NCBI GenBank assembly: GCA_947579665.1
Contig: OX388351.1
Span: 57,792,939-57,856,938, forward strand
Length of the DNA: 64,000 bases
Direction: 5' to 3'
Source: Sympetrum striolatum
Lineage: Eukaryota; Arthropoda; Insecta; Odonata; Libellulidae
Positions within the stretch are counted from its first letter, which is position 1. Every line of letters starts with the position of its first letter. A program made the translations under genes and the position numbers. Positions 22,968-34,915 of the stretch are shown piece after piece. The notes under the pieces are model-generated. The model was given only the letters and a program-made list of their open reading frames with translations. It was not told where the DNA came from and did no database searches.

Positions 22968-25900
22968 TAATACTAAACTGTATTACCGACGTAAGCTATC
23001 TTACATTTTACAAGCAAATATTAGAAAATGGAATTAAATAAAAATATCAAACTTATTTTCAATTTTGCATACCTTTGCAAAAAGTAAACGGAAATAACTA
23101 TAATATAAAGAAAAAATTAATACAAATGTAATATATAAAATAAGTCGTATTAGTTGTAAAGTACACCTATTTGGCGTATAATAGTATATTTGGCATGTAG
23201 AGACTCGAATTCTACGAACAGACTTAAAGAAGGCAAAAGTAATATAGTAATGCATTATATTTTAAATATTCTTTTTCTATACGTATATGTGATCTTATCA
23301 GTGTGTTTGTAGATTTATAATGTTATTCTCTTTATCCTGATATCTTCTCTATTTATTGGCTTGAAAATTTCATAAGGACTTTCCGTTTTTCCGTCTTCAT
23401 AGGCAAAATAGCCCTATGGTAGATTTCATAACATTCAATAAATTTTGATCAAGATAAATGAAATTGATCAGTATCACTTAGTGTACTAACTTTCCTGTTA
23501 TTAAATGCAAGAGCAAGACCCAATCAAGAATAAATTGAGGCTAAGTTTATTTCTGTCTTGTACCAAAAGACTAATATTCCATCCATCGTGATATGGTAGC
23601 AGGTAAACAATCTAGTGATTTCTCGATTCAAATTTTTCTATCTGCTTCTTGTAGTTGGATATTTTTAGTTGAAGGCGCAATAGCTTTACTTCATTCTACA
23701 AAATGTCCATATATTTATAGCTCATTTCTAAAACTTCTCTTCTAACGTTTAGGATCGCAAATTTTTTAGTGTTCGTCGAACATGTGTGTAGTCGTGTTGC
23801 GCGAGTAGATGCTATCTCCCTCGATACTGCTTTATTACAAGAAAAGAGAAGAAACTATGTTCGGAAGGGTTTCAGTGAAGGTACCATTCGTCTTATCGTT
23901 ATTTAACTTACGAGATTCTCTTTATCTCTCACAAATACGTGACGCCTACAGTGCCTCGAGCGATAGATCCTCGGTAACGATCAGAGAAGAACCGCATGCA
24001 ATTTGCGTTCATGTCGTGTCGCTTATTTTTCAGTTCTTCGCATTTTGCAAGGTAGTCACGTCTGAGGAAAATGTATGGCCAAAAGGTTGATGATTTGGTT
24101 CAAATCGTACAGTGTAAAATAGAGTACCGTAATTCTCCTGCCTGAATACTTGTTTTGGTTTTTATTTTAGCGGATTTATTTGAGGTGTGGAGGAAAATAA
24201 ATTAGCAAAATTCCACAAAAGGTTTTTTTTAGTACTCTCCTTGCTTTGATGCTTTAACATCCTCTTAACCATCGTATTATCTCAGTATGTAAATTTGGAT
24301 CACTCGCGTAGATAATTGGGTATGAATTTGGTGCAAATTATTATACGAGCAAGCACAAAGAGCTAACCAACTTGCAGGAAATGCTTTCAAATATTCAGGA
24401 GATTATGTTATTAAATCATTAATTATTAAGGGAAACAGGTTTTCTGGCCGAACGATACTCTCTTTTACATTTGAATTCGGATTTTATGAAAACTCGTGAT
24501 ATTTTCAACAAGAAGAATATGGAAAAATATGCTTGAGTTCACAGTAATGGGTAAATTACAGTAAAGTAATATGAGCTAATCATCTCTTAGCAATAATATT
24601 CTTAATTTTCTTTTCATTTATCTTACTTAATACCAGATACTTTTTTATGAATGTATTAATCCAATTAATTTATCTTTTTCAATCTAATTATTAATTCTAA
24701 ATTTGGTTATTCAAATTGTAATTCAATCACTACCATTAAAAGGGTAATTTTTTAGCATTCGAAAGGGAAAGTTAATTATTGTAATCGATTTTAATCACTT
24801 ACTGAATTAATATAAATTTTAGATTTTAATTCTTATTAGATTATTTTATTAATTTCTGGAATTGCTATAATTTATAACCATTTATCATAAATTACAGAAA
24901 AAAGAAATTTAATCCCACTTTCTCCATATTTCAAAACTCTTTGAATTACTTTTTTCGGTTAATAACGAAGCAATTTTAATAACACCGTTAACTATTTTTT
25001 AACCCCAAAAAGCGATATTATCGTCTCGAAAACGTGGTTGCGTCACTACAATGACGTGGAAAAGTAAAAAACTAGTTGCGTCCCATTTCGCTCATCAGTT
25101 TTCCCCGTCATTGCGGATTTTGGAGTGTTATTGACATAATGAACGGCTTGCATTTTCAGACATTTCACCCGAATTCTTGGACACGTTTCCGTGCCGAATC
25201 AGACTCCCAATTCCGATCTCAACTCAAATTCGGAGGTCGATATTTCCCCCAAAACATTCTCGTTAATTAGAAGGGGAAGGTGTCGGGAAAGCTTTTGAAA
25301 AGGGGTTCGTATCGAAGCTCATTTAGGACCCGCGAAAAAATTGCGGTTATTAAAGCAAGAGAGTCGATTCTCCAATGATTAACGCCTTACACTAATAAGA
25401 CCTTCAATTAAGATGTTAGTTTAGCAATGAGGAGGTGTCTATTAATGACCTTTATTGGTTATTGACTTGTTTCTGCATCTAAACATTTACCCTGTCTTTC
25501 GGTTTATCGCACAGCCTAACACCATAACTTTATCTTACTTGTTACCTTCGTGAACCGTGTGCGGAAAAAGTCTTTGAAGCGACTAGTTCTAGCATCTACC
25601 TTTCCAATACTTATTATTCGTTGCGAAGATTATCTATTTATCGTTGAAATCCTTAATGAAACTTGCGAATTAACGCTGGGTCTTCCAGACTAAAGTATTC
25701 AATTATTTTATGTACCACACGGTTTCCAATCAACGCATATGATTCCTCTCATGGACTTTTTTGCCGCTCATCAAAAAAATTTTACCGTTTTCTCAGTAAC
25801 TGCTGAAATCATTGTTAGAGATAATATAATTAGTGATTAAATTTATTATATGGTATATCATAATTTAATAAGTATTGTACAGAGATATTACATTAATTAT

Positions 25901-26463
25901 TGATACTGTTTATAAACTATCGCTACAATAATCATCGTTTTTTTAGTAGTACAAAAATGCAGAGAGCTTATTCAGAAGGCTTAGTTTTAACTATCAAATA
26001 TTCATTATTACTCCTGTATAACCTCAATTCCTCACATCGATAATAAGGTCTCCTCTTATTTTTTGAATTAATACCTGTCCTCGTAGAATTCTCTTCTAAT
26101 TTAACTTAATTTTGGGTTGTGATTGAGTGTCGAGAAAAAAATTGGCTTCGGCCCAAATCCATAGGGAAGCCCCCTTGAAATATTCTCTCACTTTTTCACA
26201 CTTCCCATTTATAAAAGTACACATCACCAGAAAATTCCGCGAATTTTGGGAGGCTGGTGATTTATTTTATCTCAAATTTTGCATTTTTCATTTTATCTGA
26301 AGTCATATCCTTCAGGTCGCAAGGAAATAGTTATGTGGAGTAACTCTGTAACCTTATTCGTTATTACTTCTCAATAATTGTTTAATTAACGTGAGTAGGA
26401 TTTACGGAAATATAATTGAAATTTTAATTAAATTGTGAAATCAATAAATTGGATTACAAAAGT
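22968..26463. other. Non-coding stretch, no feature recognised
   Basis: Very AT-rich, especially 24540-24980. A 93-codon + frame at 23809-24090 sits in slightly CpG-richer DNA but shows no domain. No repeats with clear ends. Confidence 0.45.
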
Positions 26464-27304
26464 ACCGTATTTATCCGCGTACAACACGACCTTTTTTCCG
26501 AAAATATAGTTCTGAAATTCACCCTGGATGGTATACGGTTATATTAATTTTTTTTATAAAAATTCAATTAAATGGTATTAATCATGTGCATTTCTCGGTT
26601 TCAAACGTCTATTTTAGGTATTTATGGTATTTTTTTTAGAAAAATAATTTTACTCGTTAGGAACTTTGAACTATACCTTTCAACATCCGCCAATCAACAC
26701 TTAAATACGCTAATCTTCATAAGTGAAGCATCACAGTTCTTCGCATGTATGGACTTATATTATGTACATTTGATAATTTTAATGATTAAATAACTAATAA
26801 TTATTTTAATTACAGAAACAACAGGTCCAGAGATGTAACATTTGACTACCAAGTAAATACGCATTAATAGTCGATAAGTTGCGTGGTACAGATATATTAC
26901 CATCTGAGTTCAATCTTCGTTATAGAAAATAAGTGGAAAACAAGATTATACCCTACACTAATCACCTAATCACAACTAACAAATCGTATATAATAAAAAA
27001 GTGCGTGCTATACGCAGATTCATGCGGTACTTTTGTTATTTAATTTATTATGTTTGCAAAATATTTTTGATTTTCAATTAGATTTACTATATCTAATAAT
27101 CTACACACATTCATAGTAACAATTATTAAGCAGTAATATCGAATAAGGATACAGAGTGACTATAACTGTTTTTATAGTCGTTGTCAACCACTCTGCAGAG
27201 AGTGTTGCGTCCTGACCAACTCACATCTTTCATTTAAAAGTTTAAATTTTTAATTCAAATTTCCTTTCCACAATAAGGGCGCGTTATACGCCGATAAATA
27301 CGGT
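26464..27304. mobile_element. DNA transposon relic with terminal inverted repeats, non-autonomous
   Basis: The left end reads accgtatttatccgcgta at 26464 and the reverse complement of the right end (27304 leftwards) reads accgtatttatcggcgta. Similarity continues about ten more bases (caacacgacc against taacgcgccc). The two ends thus form inverted repeats of about 28 bp around 841 bp. A related motif (gtgcgtgctatacgcagat) lies inside near 27001. Flanks are gta on the left and gat on the right, so no convincing target duplication is visible; if a TA target was used, one side has mutated. No transposase frame remains. The superfamily is not assigned; a Tc1/mariner-type TA target is only a possibility. 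Confidence 0.6.
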
Positions 27305-28320
27305 GATCAATTGAGAATAAACGGAAAAAATTGACATTTACTGGCCTCATCACATCTTCTAATAATCCGAAACTTTTTTCCGTCGACGTCGTCAAATTTG
27401 TGCGTGTTTTTAAAATTTTGCGGCCTGTGGGTGTGGTTAGCATTCGTGATATTTTATCCGTCGTGTGATGAATGTAACCGCGGATGCGAAATGGTGACGG
27501 GGAAGTGATTTATTCCGTTGGTGTAACTTAGTGTGTCACGAGCAGTGGTACGGAGAAATCGTTTTATATGGTAATACATCTCGACGGAGCCGTCTCTCTC
27601 TCTCTCTCTCCATCCGTGTGGATTATTAACGGTAGCTTCTCTCGGACTCTAATACTCCTCACCTAATTAAAAATTAGACGAGTTGCATAAAGATCGAAGT
27701 GGGACGAGAGCCTGACTATTAGAGCCGAAGAAATAGCGTAGGCTATTGGTGGAGTATATTCCTCGCGGCAAGTGCGCAGTTTCTCTCCTGCGAAGTTTGG
27801 CCCTAATTATAATATTTTAAATATGTTTGCCGCAGTAAGACTCTTGGCCCGACGGCAAAGTTTGAGTATTGAGGTGTTTTTTTGTGATATTACGCATCAT
27901 GTATGTATCTAAGATGATTTTACTTGTGATTTTTATTATTATGCATCACTACTATCTGAAGACATTTTTTAACTGGTATTTGGTATATATTTATGTTAAT
28001 TTTAGTACATAGCCTACGGGAAGTTTTTGGTAGGGTTTTCCTCCCATCTTTTGGTGAATACCAGGCAATTTCGGAATTAACATGTTATACTACTCTCCAA
28101 TGTTGCCACCTGGCCAACTTGCAACGTAAAATGTTAAAAAGAAAATTAAATTTTATTAAATTCAAATTAAAAAAATCATTTTAATTTTGCTACCAATGAA
28201 ATATTTAATAACAAAAAGTAATTTCACAAATAGTAATACCATCTATTGCATCTCTTCACGAGGATAGCATTAATAAATAACTTAATTTTACTCAGGAAAA
28301 TTGCTTATAAGTACGGTTAG
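27305..28320. other. Non-coding stretch with a (TC)n run
   Basis: Somewhat CpG-richer from 27340 to 27800, with one microsatellite at 27593-27610. No gene recognised. Confidence 0.45.
27593..27610. repeat. (TC)9 microsatellite
   Basis: Nine uninterrupted TC dinucleotides. Confidence 0.95.
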
Positions 28321-28385
28321 TCTTGTGAGTAGCCTGTTGACCGTTGGTGGAAGTGGATCCTGGTTCGATTCCCAGTGGCGGCTCA
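28321..28385 (+). repeat. tRNA-like SINE head fragment
   Basis: An A-box-like stretch (gtagcctgttgaccgttgg) is followed by a T-arm-like ctggttcgattcccag with a 4-bp stem and a consensus B box (ggttcgattcc). The acceptor and anticodon stems do not fold convincingly, so this is a decayed pol III head rather than a tRNA gene. Confidence 0.5.
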
Positions 28386-28813
28386 TTCGGGCGAAATTAC
28401 CTCAGCTCTTGATGGACTTATAATACGGCGAAAATTACTTCGACTTAGAGAAGGGATAATGCACACATTGATTGTCATATTTACGCTTCATGTAAGTTTT
28501 TTTCATGATTCCATAACGGCTCGTAGGACTATCGTAGGGCTTGAGCCCTTTAAATTCCCCATTATTCATCACCTTATAGGCAACCCCTTGCATCTCTAAC
28601 ATATTATGACCGGTTGCCTCTTTCATCTAGATTATTAATTTTTGATATTTGGAGAATAGTCCCTCTTACTGATGAAGGGGAACTTTTTTTCTTCTCGATT
28701 CTCCTTTTTCAATGCTTATTGTTGCTGATTTATGATTGGTAAAATCCTCAATGTGGTGAGTTTTTCTGTATCAGTATGATTAGTGGATGTTAAGAAAAAA
28801 TAAAATTTAAAAA

Positions 28814-29045
28814 ATAGAAGCCTTTGAGATGTGGGTGTGGCGTAGAATGCAGAAATTAAGTTGAGTTGATAGGGAAACTAGCACGATTGAGAGCTGGGAA
28901 TGAGAGGGGTTTAATTGGCGTAATTAAACGTAAACAGAGGAGATAGGTTGGTCAAATATTTAGAAGAGCGGGATTATTCAAGAAAGTTATTTATAGTTGA
29001 AAGAAAGGCAAAAATATTTATTATGTATATATTTATAAGTAAAAG
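28814..29045 (+). mobile_element. LINE relic, C-terminal ORF part (interrupted copy)
   Basis: From 28814 the + strand reads IEAFEMWVWRRMQKLS, the conserved segment of many non-LTR retrotransposon ORFs just after the reverse transcriptase core. After frameshifts it continues with a KRKQRR-like run, a YLEERDYSRKLF-like segment and a basic stretch. Several stops and frameshifts make it dead. The 3' end continues beyond a SINE insertion at 29092-29215. Same family as 1-150, 43870-44600 and 48755-49105. Confidence 0.75.
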
Positions 29046-29091
29046 ATCTTGACGACACAAAAGGTGGTACGAGTTCATCCCTTAAACAGAG

Positions 29092-29215
29092 GTGGAACTG
29101 ATGCGGCAAGGTAGTTTAGTTGTTAGAATACCTGATTGTAAAGTTGGAAACCTGGGATCGAGTCCCTGTCGTGCCGCTTCGTTTCACTTCCGTTTATCCT
29201 TGAGTTTATCAAAAA
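29092..29215 (+). mobile_element. tRNA-derived SINE inserted in LINE relic
   Basis: A head (gcggcaaggtagtttagttg, then gggatcgagtccc) with A-box- and B-box-like segments is followed by cgtgccgc closing the tRNA-like part and a body ending near ttatcaaaaatag. LINE sequence lies on both sides: the LINE tail picks up at about 29220 where this segment stops. That places the SINE insertion after the LINE insertion. Confidence 0.6.
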
Positions 29216-29278
29216 TAGAAATGGCATCGAATATAACATTAAGTCGCACGAACCTATCGAATGGTAGAACACCTTGTT
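29216..29278 (+). mobile_element. 3' continuation of the split LINE relic
   Basis: atggcatcgaatataacatt at 29221, then gcacgaacctatcgaatgg and tagaacacc, matches the segment at 49064-49110 (gcatcgaatagagaataatg, gcacatgaatctaccagaag, gtagaacat) and the reverse strand of 43917-43964. Conservation of this 50-base block in three copies shows it is part of the LINE. Confidence 0.65.
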
Positions 29279-29330
29279 GTTGATTTGGTATTGTATATTA
29301 TCGGATTATTGTATTGTATTGTATTTATTA

Positions 29331-29550
29331 TTACCGGTCTTGGCGGCCGAGTAGGTGGCATGTCATCTAAGCTATCACTCCTACCCCCAAGGTCCCGGGT
29401 TTGAATCTCGGCTCAGTCGGACTTTTCCGATCAGGGATTGGTTGTGTGTGTTCGTAAGTTACTGTTGCCTCGGTGAAGTACCTCCTGATAAGTTCATCTG
29501 AGCTTAGGAGGACTTCACCGGTGAAGGGCAACAGTAACTTAAAAAAAAAT
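29331..29550 (+). mobile_element. tRNA-headed SINE family A, copy 1, with long hairpin body
   Basis: The head begins cggtcttggcggccgagtag (A box) and has the B box gggtttgaatctcgg near 29398. The body shared with copy 2 starts cagggattggttgtgtgtg and runs through gatgaag/ggtgaag, cacctcctga and taggaggact. The head has the long variable region expected of a Leu/Ser-type tRNA ancestor. Here the body folds into a strong hairpin at 29456-29540 and ends in an A-run. Both pol III boxes are recognisable but somewhat decayed. Confidence 0.7.
29456..29540 (+). repeat. 85-base near-perfect hairpin inside SINE body
   Basis: aagttactgttgcc (29456-29469) pairs exactly with ggcaacagtaactt (29527-29540). 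Inside, cggtgaagt-cctcct pairs with aggagg-acttcaccg apart from a one-base bulge, and a further taag/ctta pair narrows the loop. One arm carries an extra gtgaag next to the outer stem. Confidence 0.85.
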
Positions 29551-30057
29551 TCTGCTACAGTATTTCAGTTTTAGTTTCCCAGTAGTCATGTTTCCTGTTA
29601 CTATAGATCATTTGTACAAGCTCATGCAGTATTTAATTAAATGAAATCTCTGACGTATAGAGGATTATCTCCGATGCTGCTGACCGTAAACCTCATTTCC
29701 TACCGTCATCGCACAATTTCCTTATCATCCTCTTTTCAGTTTTATATTTTTTTCACCTTTTCCCCGCCTTCCGCCCCGGCCAGCTCGAATTTTTAATTTC
29801 CTCCCTTAATATCCTTTTTAGCTCTGATGAAAGACGTTGATTAACGCACGTTGTCATGAGACGTGAAGGAAATTCTCAGTGACAAGAGGACAAGGTTCGG
29901 TCATCATCCTTATACAAAGCTCACTTAGCGCAGATTTTTAATAATTGTTGAAAGTTTCGGAAAGAAGAGCCTGTGTTCATTTATCTGTCTATACCGTGGA
30001 AGTATTTTTTCTCAAAATATGTATTTATTCGAATTTGAGCTGTTTATATTTTGATTT

Positions 30058-30265
30058 ACTGGCCTTGGTGGCTGAGTGGTTAGCCTTTTAGCTGCGCTAA
30101 ATCTCCGACCACAAGGTTCCGGGTTCGAACCCGGGATTGGATTTTTCTAAACAGAGAATGGTTGTGTGATCGCCCCGATGAAGCACCTCCTGACAAGCTC
30201 CAGTCTAGGAGGACTACACTAGATAGTGGCAGAAAAGGATTAGATCAGATCTAAAAAGATAAGAT
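30058..30265 (+). mobile_element. tRNA-headed SINE family A, copy 2
   Basis: The head ggccttggtggctgagtggt (30061-30080) contains a good A box. ccgggttcgaacccggg (30118-30134) gives a perfect 5-bp T stem and a consensus B box. D-arm ggct/agcc also pairs, but acceptor pairing is absent, so this is not a tRNA gene. The body cagagaatggttgtgtgatc, gatgaag, cacctcctgacaagctcc, taggaggact matches copy 1 at 29331-29550, in the same orientation about 720 bp away. The outer hairpin arms of copy 1 are not preserved here. Confidence 0.8.
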
Positions 30266-31880
30266 CTATCTGTTATTCGTTGAGTTTAGATCCCCGTGGG
30301 CCGCTATTTTTCTTCGCACGTCTGTTTTCCTGAAAGAAAATGAGAAAGAAAGAATTGGATGCGGGAAAAAAATCTTCGTTACTGATGGTGGACAGAAAAC
30401 ACGGAAAAATTCCATACTTATATTTTCATTATAATATCCATCCGTTGGAATTAAACTTCATAAAACTAACAGTAATATTTATCATGAATTGACGCCGAGC
30501 AAGAGTTATACCTTCGTATGCACAGTTTTCGATTCTCTGCTAGCTGTAGTTAAAGACGTGAGTAGATCGATATTTCTTCTATTTTTTGGCATATTGGTGT
30601 TAGCTTGTCTTCTTTAACTGGCTGCTTGTTCAGAGTATCTTTAAAGTGCGGATCTGGAGCGTAATGGAATAGAGCCCGCTCCATTACTCCATCTTTGCAA
30701 ATAGCATTCGTGTGTGAAAGCATTTATATTACCACATAAAATAATCATGGAAAGATGTCGTAAACGTACCCTACGTGATCATAGTTTCTTTGTGATCAAG
30801 GCCTTTTCCGACTATGTTCATTTATCGATTAATATGCACGCTAAGGTTTTGTGTTGTGAAGCTTGTGACGCAGCTTAAGACGTTGGCTAAGCTAAATCCA
30901 AAATCTGCAATTCTAGTGATAATGTGGATAATGTAGTCGAATCTGGATCCGTTAGAACTTACTCAGGTTAATTTAATGCTCGTAATGCTTGGTTTTACCC
31001 TACTGACATTGGAGGATGGTTTTACTAATTGTATCTTGATTAACGTCATAAATCTTTACATCCTCGACCCCAGGAGCGTTTTCAAATCAGCATCCTCCAA
31101 ACCAAAATTTTTCATATTGTCTTGATCAACGATAATCCGCGCAATTTCTAAAGAATTACTCCGATGTTTTGCGATGTGAGATAATAGTTAACAAGGTGCT
31201 GTTTGACCTAAGATTTTAGTCGTTAAGGGAAAGTTTATTACATTTTAGTTCTAACTTGCTCGATCGATTCAGAGATGATACATTTTCAGAAGACGAATTA
31301 TATATGTACGTCGTGTTTCAGAGGCCGATTAGTTAGTGTACAAAAATGAGAGCATATATTTCCATCGATAAAACGTCCTAACGTATTAGAAAATTAGATC
31401 GAAATTCATAAACATTAAGGTAGTATAAAATAAAAAAAATCACACCAACGTAATGAAAACTATAGTAGCAACGTATAGCAAAAAAACAATAGTAAAACAA
31501 TACAAAAACAAAATAAATAATTAAACGTTATGTTTATTGAGCCACTGTTAGTTATCACCAGAATGACCGAATCAGTGCAAATGTTTCAGCAATCGCAAGG
31601 CAGTGCTGCCAGATGCATGAAAAAAATGTTAATTCGAAAAATAACGGACCTAATTCCGAATACGCTGTTCAGCGTTATTATCCAGATGATGATAGCTGAT
31701 CCAAACTAAATTCGTTGGCCGTTCATAGTTTTCGGGTTGTCTTATAGGACAGATTAATGCTAAAGCTATAAAAAATGACGAAAAAATACCTCGTCTTATC
31801 TGAAGGTCGTCTCATCTGCGGAAATATATGGTATGTTCTAAGTACTGCAGTAAAAATCACCATTTTTCTCACAGGAGAGA
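30266..31880. other. Non-coding stretch, no feature recognised
   Basis: AT-rich, with only short frames and no repeat ends seen. 31430-31530 is A-rich. Confidence 0.5.
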
Positions 31881-31949
31881 CGCGATGTATTAGAAAAATA
31901 GATAAGAGGTGTCTACACCCCATGAAAGGCGGCTCGTATGGAGCATGTG

Positions 31950-32620
31950 TTGACGCTCTCCACGAGACGTATTGTATCTCCTACATTTCCGCAAGCTCTC
32001 CCTCCGAACAGCTACACCGCCTGGTAAATCCCCGCATCGTTCATAAGATCACCACGGAAGACGTGGTTTACGCGTAGTGCATGTGTCCAGCCGCTTGTTC
32101 GACAGCCCCGCTCTAGCTTCTCTTGTAGACGCGCATGTTGCGATGCGCCACCCGTAAAACCGCCGCGGATTATAAAAAAAGTGCGCCCTCATTAGCCATC
32201 GCTCACTGGCTCCTCATAAGCCCCCGCCGCAGGAATCAGTGTTGGCCGTGTCATCGAGTTTCCCCACCGTCGACTTCCTTCTTGAGCCCATCAGCGACCC
32301 TCGTCTGCACACGTAAACTAACACGCATATCCTTTCCCACACGCGCGGGCCCTTTTTCGCATGCATCACGTAGGCTTTCGATCCCCTCTTTTTCGCACAC
32401 CCGACAGCGATACGAAAGCGTCATCCACAACATTTCGACGGCTTCTGCGATCTACGCCACGTCCTCATGGAAGTTGCCCCGCGGGGGATTTAATTAGGAT
32501 GGAAGTCGGACAAAGACCGATGGAGGGTGTGCTTTTACAATCGTATGTTTGCCCTCCCCATGCACGTCTGCTGGAGAGGGTATTGTTTTCGTGATCGAGT
32601 GGAGTCTGGATCGTAGAGCA
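31950..32620. promoter_or_regulatory. Strong CpG-rich island with TATA box: candidate promoter or enhancer
   Basis: The most GC- and CpG-dense part of the window, with runs such as accgccgcgg and tagacgcgcatgttgcgatg in AT-rich surroundings. tataaaa at 32171-32177 stands inside GC-rich sequence (gcggat on the left, gtgcgcc on the right), which is how a genuine TATA box appears. A tcact start-like motif lies at 32203-32207, a few bases further than the usual 30-base spacing. Frames of 120 codons (32135-32497, +) and 77 codons (32361-32594, +) overlap in different registers and resemble no known protein. I see no clear splice donor downstream. It could be an alternative first exon, an enhancer, or a GC-rich repeat. 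Confidence 0.4.
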
Positions 32621-34835
32621 CTATGTCTGCTTGCTTTCGAGGTCACGTTTGTTTTCCGCCGGATGTTTATACACAATTATATGAGATCTAATGCAGTTTT
32701 AGCTTTTTGTGCCTCTTCTATAAAATTTTCTGCAGCAACGTGAAGGAAAGATAAATGCCTGAACATATTCTACTATCTGATATCTACAGTTCCAAATTAG
32801 GCCTAAATATTTAATTTTACGTTTTAAGAACTAATATATGTTCAGTTAGCCATTCCTCTCGGTAGAATGATTTCACGTATTCAGTATATTTTAAGTAGTT
32901 TTTAAAATTCACGTATGTTTTCCAAAGTTTGAAGCAGTATATCAGTTTTTGTGTTTCTTATGTGATAATAGCATTATTACGATGGATTGTGATTAAAGGT
33001 GGTATGACCCATCGAGTTTTGTATCGCCTCTTTCTTGAAGATGGCATTTTTCTCATCAGTAAGCAGTTATGAATGATACCACTGAATAGAACAAGAGGCT
33101 TTTTCTTCTTGGATGGTAATAAAGTTATAGTTTTTCTGATTGTTCGTTGATGCTATTTATAAAGGTAAAAAATAAAATAAAGAATATTTGTTTCCACGAT
33201 TTAATGTTATACATTGAAGTTCATGATAAATGTAAATAATTGCATACCACTGCTGTGCAACGTCCTTTTGAATCTATTTTTCAGTGATATTATTGTTTTT
33301 TCAATTCCGGCTTTTCGCAATATTTTATAAAATATTTTTGGAAGTCCGCTGTACAGAATATTATAAAAATAAAAAGTATAATGATATGGGTGTCCGATAT
33401 CCAGAAAAATATTAATTTGTACCTCATCTCGCATTGTAAATGTTAAAGTACATCATCTTTGTTCTCCTAGTCTACGAATTACTGTATTAAATGTTTAACT
33501 TCGAGATATAAACAGAGATTCTATTTTATTCTATCATAATTTTGACGTAAGAAATGGGAAAGTAAAAGGTTTTTCCAATGAAATTCGAATGAATGTATTC
33601 GTTCGAAGTATCATTTCATTCCTCTAGACAGGACGGAATGGAGGAAATTCTATTTTTATCGCTAATTTGGATCAAAATTCTATCGTAAGCTACGGAAGAG
33701 ATGCTACGAAATACATTTTCTCCTTCCTGAAAGGGGTTTCATTTCATTTCACTTCTCTACGTCAAAAGTCGTTTTATATCCCATATCGAAATGGTATGGA
33801 AAACTCCTGGATCTGGCTTCCTCATCCAAATTAAATTACGTGGAAAATGATGCCAATTTGTTGATTTTTAATGCGTAATACCCTCTGAAGCCGTATGTTT
33901 TAGCAGAAATCTCGAGTACTCATGGAACATTCATTTGGGTGATTAGGACTCGGTAAGTGGGAGGAACTATAGGGTATCTGAAGACGTTTTTGCGAATTGA
34001 AGTCGAAATAGCTTTCTTTGATCGCAAATTGGGTGTTTTAATTGCGTAGGTGGATATTAAAGATTCTCATTCGCCCTCGGAATCACATTTCCTCGTTTTC
34101 CTTGGCTTCAGGTGGGAGAAATATCCGCACGAATCAAAATGCGAGGAGTTTTCGATGCTTAAATTTCAGGTTTATCATATAAGAAAATTCCTTTGGTCAC
34201 GTTTTCAGTGATTGAATAAAAGTGCATTTATTTTCTTCACAAGAGTAAGATGAAGTAATGTGTCATTATCGTTCAACTTTTCTTGTCTTTCATGCATTGT
34301 CTCTAGTTACACATGTCTCCTTTAGAAAGGGCATAATGTTTCAAGTATTTCTTCTTGCTTCTTGGAAAATGGCTACAATAGCATCCTTCTCGCGTAAGGA
34401 ATAAAATATTCCGTACTCCTCCGTGCTCATTTGTAATTTTTAGGTTTCTGGTAGTTAATTTATCACGGTGTTTAATATCCAATCCTTGAAGAACTGGCTT
34501 GTTGTTATGAAGCTATCTTTACATCAGAGGTTATATACATTTTTTTTTGAGAAATGGTTCTTTCTAAGTTCGCACCACCAGGAAGGAGTAAGGGAGTAGA
34601 GGTTTCTATTTAATAGTATTAGTTTGCATGACTTCTAGTTTTTGATATTGGTTATCCATTTATTGAATTTGATCATATGCAGCCGAGGATTTTCGCATAG
34701 CTTTAAATAAATACATTGATCTCAGATAGGTCTCTCTATTGACATTTGATTTAGCCTTTTGTATACTTGTTTATATTAGTATTATTTCGTCGAAATGAAT
34801 TTCCTACGACATATATTAAAAAACTATTAGAATTG
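32621..34835. other. Non-coding stretch, no feature recognised
   Basis: AT-rich unique-looking sequence. A weak juxtaposed splice-site pair (ttggcttcag then gtggga) sits at 34102-34117, see findings. Confidence 0.45.
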
Positions 34836-34915
34836 TGAGTGGAAGATCCGGGGTCGAATCCCCGTCTCGCCAAACTTTACCATATCCGATCTTCCTTGGG
34901 AAATTTCCTAGTTGA
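34836..34915 (+). mobile_element. Truncated tRNA-derived SINE, family B
   Basis: Only the 3' half of a tRNA head remains: gatccggggtcgaatccccg has a perfect T stem (cgggg/ccccg) and B box. It is followed by tctcgcca and a tail with ttccttgggaaatttcc. That tail matches the tails of the SINE units at 51.2 and 56.8 kb, which defines family B. The 5' part including the A box is missing. Confidence 0.65.

Noticed and set aside
30061..30134. Possible tRNA gene with perfect T stem and both pol III boxes
   Set aside because: Acceptor stem does not pair, the anticodon arm is irregular, and the same head with the same body recurs at 29331, so it is a SINE head.
32135..32497. 120-codon + frame in the CpG island
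   Set aside because: Starts upstream of the TATA box, overlaps another frame, and is Ser/Arg/Pro-rich as expected from GC-rich DNA.
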